From Atrichornis clamosus (taxonomy: Eukaryota; Chordata; Aves; Passeriformes; Menuridae): 64,000 nucleotides of DNA. Below, piece after piece: positions 59,320 through 64,000 of this stretch. The position numbers were made by a program, and so were the translations under genes. Positions within the stretch are counted from its first letter, which is position 1. Every line of letters starts with the position of its first letter. The stretch covers positions 1 through 64,000 of the forward strand of contig WBMZ01009026.1 in NCBI GenBank assembly GCA_013400975.1, in the 5' to 3' direction. The notes below the pieces were generated by a model. It made no database searches. It was not told the DNA's origin and saw only the letters and a program-made list of their open reading frames with translations.

Positions 59320-60030
59320 GCAGAGCTGCCCTCACGGATGAACCCAGGGGTGTCCGGGGGCGTCCTCGACCCCCAGGGCTGCCACCCCACGCTCTGGAGC
59401 CCCGCAGCTCATGCGGGACCTGCGGGGTCGCTGCCTCCAGCGCTGGGAGCTCCAACCAGAGCCAGGCGGGAGCTTTTCCCCCTCTAACACAGTTGGAAAT
59501 ATCCGAAACAACAGGAAACTGCCAAAGCCACGAGCTAGCGCCGGTGCCAGCGACCCCCGTTTCACGGCCCGGCCGCGGGCTCTCCCGCATCGCCCCCCGC
59601 AGAACGAACCCAGCCCCGGGGTCCCTCTGCACAGCGGCTCTCCCGCAGCCCAGCTTTTTGCGATTTCGCTTTGCTCGGCACCCCGGAGCCCGGCTGCCGC
59701 GGAGCCTGCGGACTCCCGGGATGCGCAGTCCCGGCCGGAGCCCCCCGGGATGGGCGCAGCCTCCGGGTCCCGCCTGGAGCCTCCCGGATCCTCCCAGACC
59801 CGCCCGAGTCTTTCCCGGGCGCAGCCCCTGGGTCCCGTTCGGATCCCCCCTCGGGCTCCTCACACGCATTTCAATAACAGTAATGAAACCCCCGCCGGGA
59901 CTCACCATCCGCCGGTCCCCCCCGGTGCCCCCGGTGCCCGGTCAGCTCATGGCCGGGGCTCTGCCCTGCCGGTCCCCGCACAGAACTGCTGACTCCAGGG
60001 CGTCCCGCCCCCTCCCATCTGCAAACGGCT
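59320..60030. promoter_or_regulatory. ACSL6: CpG island at the ACSL6 5' end
   Basis: CpG-dense, G+C-rich block with a GC box (CCCGCCCCCTCCC, 60004-60016). It contains the candidate non-coding first exon and its donor. Long open frames on both strands reflect base composition. This is the likely main ACSL6 promoter. Mammalian ACSL6 also uses alternative first exons. Confidence 0.75.
59906..60000 (-). other. ACSL6: Candidate ACSL6 non-coding exon 1
   Basis: The minus strand has a consensus donor GGATG|GTGAGT ending the exon at 59906, inside the CpG island. The 5' limit is a guess. It contains a minimal uORF ATG AGC TGA (59950-59942). Its last three bases are ATG, so joining to coding exon 1 (AGTTTGCC...) creates a second, out-of-frame uORF. 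The donor's use is inferred from position and match to consensus. Confidence 0.5.
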
Positions 60031-60419
60031 GAAAGAAGTTAAGCTTGGCTAATATCGGCTTAGGCTGTATTAGCGCAGCAGCAGCGATGCCCGCTGTAAC
60101 CCTTGAGGCTCCACATCCCGGCCGTGGGAGCCGCCTTCCAGATAGGGAAAGCCCACCCCCGCCGCTCCTGAATATTGCAGTATTTTCGCACATCTCTGTC
60201 ATGCTGGAGGATTTACGGGCTCGAAGCAAGGCTTTTGGGTGTAAAACTGCAAAGCCTTCCTGCAAATGCTCAATTTAAAACTAGAAATAGCTGCTTTGGG
60301 GTTTGGGTTTTTTTCCGTTTGGAAAAGTCATCATGAAAGAAAGTTTCTGACAGTGAGAAAGTCTGCACCGCCAGTGCTGGTCTGCTGAATTAGTAACTTC
60401 ATAGGTTAAATATGGACAG
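60031..60419. other. Sequence upstream of ACSL6 exon 1
   Basis: Drops from G+C rich to average within about 200 bases. Probably proximal promoter. No TATA box placed with confidence. Confidence 0.4.
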
Positions 60420-60698
60420 ATATTTACATGGGCAGATAGTGACAGGACAAGGGGGAACGGCTTTACATTGACGGAGAGCAGGGTTCGATATTAGGAAAAA
60501 ATTCTTCCTTATGAGGGTGGTGAGACACAGGAGCAGGCTGTCCTGAGAAACTGGGAATGCCCCACCCCGGATGTCCAAGGCCAGGTTGGATAGGTCTTGG
60601 AACAACCAGGTCTAGTAAAAGGTGTCCCTATCCGTGGCAGAGGGTACGGAACTGGTTGAGCTTAAAGTTCCCTTCCAACCCAAAACATTCTGTGAGGA
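60420..60698 (+). mobile_element. CR1 LINE 3' fragment
   Basis: Plus-strand copy with GATAGTGACAGGACAAGGGG, TCGATATTAGGAAAAAATTC, GAGGGTGGTGAGACACAGGA and AGTTCCCTTCCAACCCAAAA, ending CATTCTGTGAGGATTGA. Confidence 0.92.
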
Positions 60699-62814
60699 TT
60701 GAGTAGAATAAATATAAATCACCTGAATCAATAAATAGTTAAGAGAGTAGCTATTGTCAACATCATCCTTATGCTGCTACATATATTAAAAGAAAAACAA
60801 ACCCCAACACCCTGGTATTTGAGCCCAAACCAGGTTTTGTTAATTTACACCGAAAATAACAAAACCCAAACTTTGCAATTCTTTTGTCATGGTAAATTAT
60901 TAACATTTACATTTAAGAGATGTGGCTGAGATGTTCTCTTAACTAAAAGAACATTCCTTTCAACTGAAAGGCAACAGTGTCTGGTAGCTTCCAACTCCCC
61001 ACTTCTGAGCAAAGATAACAGGGGTGTGCCACCCCTGGGCCCCCGGGAACCTTTGCTCCATATCACCACGTTATTTACTGTTCATTATTTGCTGTTCGGA
61101 AGGCACTTGAGGAATCCCTCCTTCCAGGAGTTGGATATCTGACTTTATTAACACTGAAATTATTGTTTTCCTCAACTCCTTTTTTTTTCCTGGCTAGATC
61201 TCCACAAATTGCTTGGCAGAAAAGTGGGGAGCAGAGGTGGAGAGGCTGTCTGAACACTCACATAGTTAATAAATTTTCTGTCTGACCTGTCCTAAATTAT
61301 GCTTGTGATATTGGAGTGTGTAATGGAGAATTCTCAAAGAACACTTAACACTCATGAATGAAGAGAATATTTAATGAGATTTCAGGCAAGCTTGTCAAAT
61401 ATCACTCCTTTGGCTCACGTGGGGGGTGTTCTGCAATCAGGCTTAATTCATCCGATTGCCAGTGTAGGGCAGGGAGTACCAGACTGAATGGTCTGCAGGT
61501 GCAAATCAGCATCACAGTGCTGGCTTAATGGGACCTCAGAAAAATTCACCAGCTCAGATTCCTGCCCCTTCGTTCCTTACGAGTCACAGCCTGAAAGAAA
61601 CTTGGTACTCAGGAACATACTTCAGGTGTGTGAACAGCCCTGGGCTGGCTGAGTGCTTCACTGCCAGTAGCCCATAGACTCAGCACATCTGTGTTCCCTA
61701 TGAAATGCCCTAAAGGGGACGTGGAAATACTGATTTTAAATATACGGGATTAAAAACAAGTTATTGTGCTACAGAACTCTGCTTTCAAGGTTCTGCTGGT
61801 AAGGGCTGGTCTTGCCTACCACCATGAGCTCACCATGGGCAATATACTCTCAGTACAGGTGGAGGGATTCAGTAAAACATGTTCCAGGACAGTGACTGAC
61901 CCTTTTACCTCCTCCTTAAACACCCCGAGCAATAACTCCCTTTCTCTTGTCTTGCTTTCATTGCAGTACATGCAGCATACAGACTCACTCTCTGAAATGA
62001 CCATGGGAGATATCTGAGGGAGAACAAAGAGAGAAAGCTGTATGTAGGCCTCCCACCTTAAAGGAAAAAAGATGTAAGTATACTCTAAGTTATACACTGA
62101 ATAAAAGCTTCTCCCATGCCCCAGCATTTTCTGCCAGGTGATTTGCAGAGCAGAGTGATGGGGACGTTGCTTTATGGAAAGACAGCCTCCATTTTTGGAC
62201 TCCCAGCCAAGGGAAAGCATGCAGTCCTCCATAAACAGGGATTTGCTCTGAGATCCTTTGGCATAGGAGCACAGAGAACAGTTCAAGTCTGTTTTCAGAT
62301 CCTCCTGCAGATGTGTGAGCTGTGCCCTGCAGACCAGGAAGCTGAGGGCTGGCGGGGCTAAGCCCAGAGGTGCTGAGCACCCAGCACCCAAACAAGGCAC
62401 GAGGAGCCACAAAACCCTTTATGCTTCAAACCAGGACTTGGGTGGCTTCAGCTTCTGTAGAAATCTGCTCCAAACTGCCCCTCACCTTAGAGCATTAAAT
62501 AGCAGAGATGTTTATACAAATGAAATTGGACTTCACCTTTTGTGCTCAGTCTGAAGTCCAGTGAGACCCAACTAGCAGTAAAATCAATGGAAAGACTTCA
62601 AAGGACTTCTGTGGGATTTGGCTGAGACCTGACCCACCCAGGAAAAAAGATATATCAGTGAATCAGAGTGCTTTTAATGCTCCCAGCAAAACACAAAGTT
62701 AAAGAAGATTCCTATAAAATAGAGTAACCTCTGGAATCTCTCTATGCTTTTATACTTTACCAAAATTATTGAGAAACACAGATTAAGGTGGAATTTTAAA
62801 CATTGCTGCTTATA
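60699..62814. other. Intergenic DNA upstream of ACSL6
   Basis: No gene recognised. Open frames at 61766-62017 (+) and 61816-62412 (-) have no domain I know. In mammals and chicken the cytokine genes IL3 and CSF2 lie on this side of ACSL6, so they may begin beyond the window. No four-helix cytokine exon was identified here. Confidence 0.5.
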
Positions 62815-63099
62815 GCCAGGAGGATACAGGCTAGGACAAGGTGTAATGGTTTTAAACTAAAAGATAGTAAATTCAGACTAGATATAAGGAACAATATTTT
62901 TATAATGAAGATGGTGGGACACTGGAATAGGTTGCCCAGAGCAGCTGTGGATGCCTCATCCCTAAAAACATTCAAGGTGAGGCTGGACAGGGCTTGGAAC
63001 AACCTGGTCTAGTTGAAGATGTCCCTGCTCATTGTAGGGGGATTGGATTAGAGGAACTTTAGAAGTCCCTTCCAACCCAAACTATTCTATGATTCTCTA
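62815..63099 (+). mobile_element. CR1 LINE 3' fragment
   Basis: Plus-strand copy from AGCCAGGAGGATACAGGCTA through GAGCAGCTGTGGATGCCTCA and CCCTTCCAACCCAAACTATT to the terminal TCTATGATTCT. Confidence 0.93.
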
Positions 63100-64000
63100 C
63101 CTCTAAACGAGGTTGTACCACCAGGAAACACAGATGGCCTGGGAGCTCCTGTGCTTTCATTGCTCTATGGAGGAATCCCACATGGCCCTTCAAAATTCCA
63201 AGGATAACTCAAAAAACTGGCTTTCAGGACCTTCCCATAAACCAGAACAATAGCTTAAGTTACAGAACAGAAATCTGCCAACAGTACCTCTACATTCCTT
63301 AAGGCCCATCCACGGAAAATCGTGCCTCAAGTAGAAATAAAAAACAGCCACTAATTCAAATAATGTGTACAAAGGGGGAACTTCACTGCCTTGTGTTTTC
63401 AGTGGTCTCTTTTTCTTTTCTATGTCTTTTGGTCAGATATTATGCTTTTATGCTTCTACAGCCTATATTTTTGACCACTTCCAAAGAGCAGCAGGAAGGA
63501 AGCATAGTGCACTAATAGAGGATTAATTCAATAATTAGGAACATTAATATGATGCTACCAGGCAAGTGTTTCTGCCTCCTCTCCCTCTAGCCTTCAATTT
63601 CCTTACACTGCAGGGATGCCAGTGGATGGCAAAGGAACAAAAATAAACCCAGGCTGATGAATTTATTGCTTATGCATCTCTTCCCAGCTGTCATCCTCAA
63701 AACACTTTACAGGCATCCAGAAGCACAGTCTCTGTGGTGCAGCTGAGTGTGGTGGGTGCAGCACACAGTGAAGTGTGAGAGCCGTGTCCTGGCCCAGCCC
63801 AAGTGGGTCCTTCCCTCGCCCTGGCACATCAGCAGGGCTGGCACCCACCAGCCAGAGACCCCAGGCTCATCCCCACCCAGCTCCAGTTCACCTGGCTGCA
63901 AGGGCCTGGCACTGTGCTGGAAAATGAAGGAAAAGGTGGGTGTGGAATCATCTCATGGAGGGCTTTTGAGAAAACTATGGTAGGGCTGTGATTTGAGATG
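63100..64000. other. Intergenic DNA to the window edge
   Basis: No repeat or gene feature recognised. Confidence 0.4.

Larger units (their letters stand above)
46575..59905 (-). other. ACSL6: ACSL6 first intron (13.3 kb)
   Basis: Spans from coding exon 1 to the GC-rich first exon. Contains CR1 fragments at 48125, 57345 and 58676, a TA-rich microsatellite at 53321-53415 and otherwise unique sequence. Open frames up to 225 codons on the plus strand (55509-56186, 49896-50557, 54532-55026) have no recognisable domain and no consistent splice frame. The alternative N-terminal coding exon expected from human isoforms was looked for and not found. Confidence 0.6.
15165..60000 (-). other. ACSL6: ACSL6 gene, full span
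   Basis: Long-chain acyl-CoA synthetase 6 activates long-chain fatty acids with ATP and CoA via an acyl-AMP intermediate. It is membrane-anchored and in mammals is enriched in brain, where it favours DHA, and in erythroid cells. Twenty constitutive coding segments join in phase into 2097 nt: 698 residues plus stop, against 697 in human. Residues such as DSPQLLTHYYDDARTMYEVF, ACYTYSMVVVPLYDTLGPGA and ERKETPGL, together with IILMDPFEKELMERG, are closer to ACSL6 than to ACSL1 or ACSL5. Visible parts are a transmembrane segment near residues 30-45, the P-loop TSGTTGNPKG near 276-285 split between two exons, the gate motif near 305-331 with two alternative exons, and the FACS signature ([11 protein letters not shown] to DRKK) near 532-557. 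No frameshift or stop was seen. Confidence 0.95.

Noticed and set aside
59243..60032. Open frames of 179 to 221 codons around 59.2-60.0 kb
   Set aside because: Same explanation: a CpG island with frames open on both strands and no recognisable domain.
61766..62412. Possible IL3/CSF2 exons upstream of ACSL6
   Set aside because: Expected from gene order, but no signal peptide plus helix pattern with the right splice phases was found.

Overview
This is vertebrate, almost certainly bird, genomic DNA. It has short multi-exon genes with GT-AG introns, CpG islands at gene starts, and about fifteen scattered 3'-end fragments of CR1 LINEs, the dominant avian retrotransposon, with almost no other interspersed repeats. 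The gene order matches the conserved FNIP1 - MEIKIN - ACSL6 block (human 5q31.1, and to my knowledge chicken chromosome 13). All three genes read on the minus strand. Nothing was aligned against a database. Identities rest on residues I recognise, splice-site and reading-phase consistency, and gene order.

Region by region. Bases 1-420 hold the first exon of FNIP1 (folliculin-interacting protein 1) in a CpG island. Bases 4566-13788 hold fourteen small exons of a fast-evolving gene, assigned to MEIKIN (meiosis-specific kinetochore factor) mainly by position. They join in phase into about 470 codons, with a CpG island and minisatellite just upstream at 14.1-14.8 kb. Bases 15.17-60.0 kb are ACSL6, long-chain acyl-CoA synthetase 6. 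It has a roughly 4.5 kb 3'UTR, twenty constitutive coding-exon positions giving a 698-residue protein, one duplicated pair of 78-nt 'gate' exons, a 13.3 kb first intron, and a GC-rich first exon near 59.9-60.0 kb. Bases 60.1-64.0 kb are upstream intergenic DNA with two CR1 fragments and no gene I could recognise. In mammals IL3 and CSF2 lie in this direction.

Most notable points. (1) Two in-frame 78-nt exons at 32150-32227 and 32285-32362 encode alternative fatty-acid gate motifs (Tyr or Phe type). Only 57 nt separate them, probably too little for them to be spliced together, which would explain mutual exclusion. (2) The complete MEIKIN-like exon chain includes a GTNNGT tandem donor, an alternative in-frame donor, and an acceptor preceded by a run of 22 T. 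(3) Splicing of ACSL6 exon 1 may create an ATG that opens an overlapping out-of-frame uORF. (4) A possible divergent spliced transcript leaves the FNIP1 island. No novel system, viral insert or CRISPR-like element was seen. The long open frames in introns look like chance or antisense frames.
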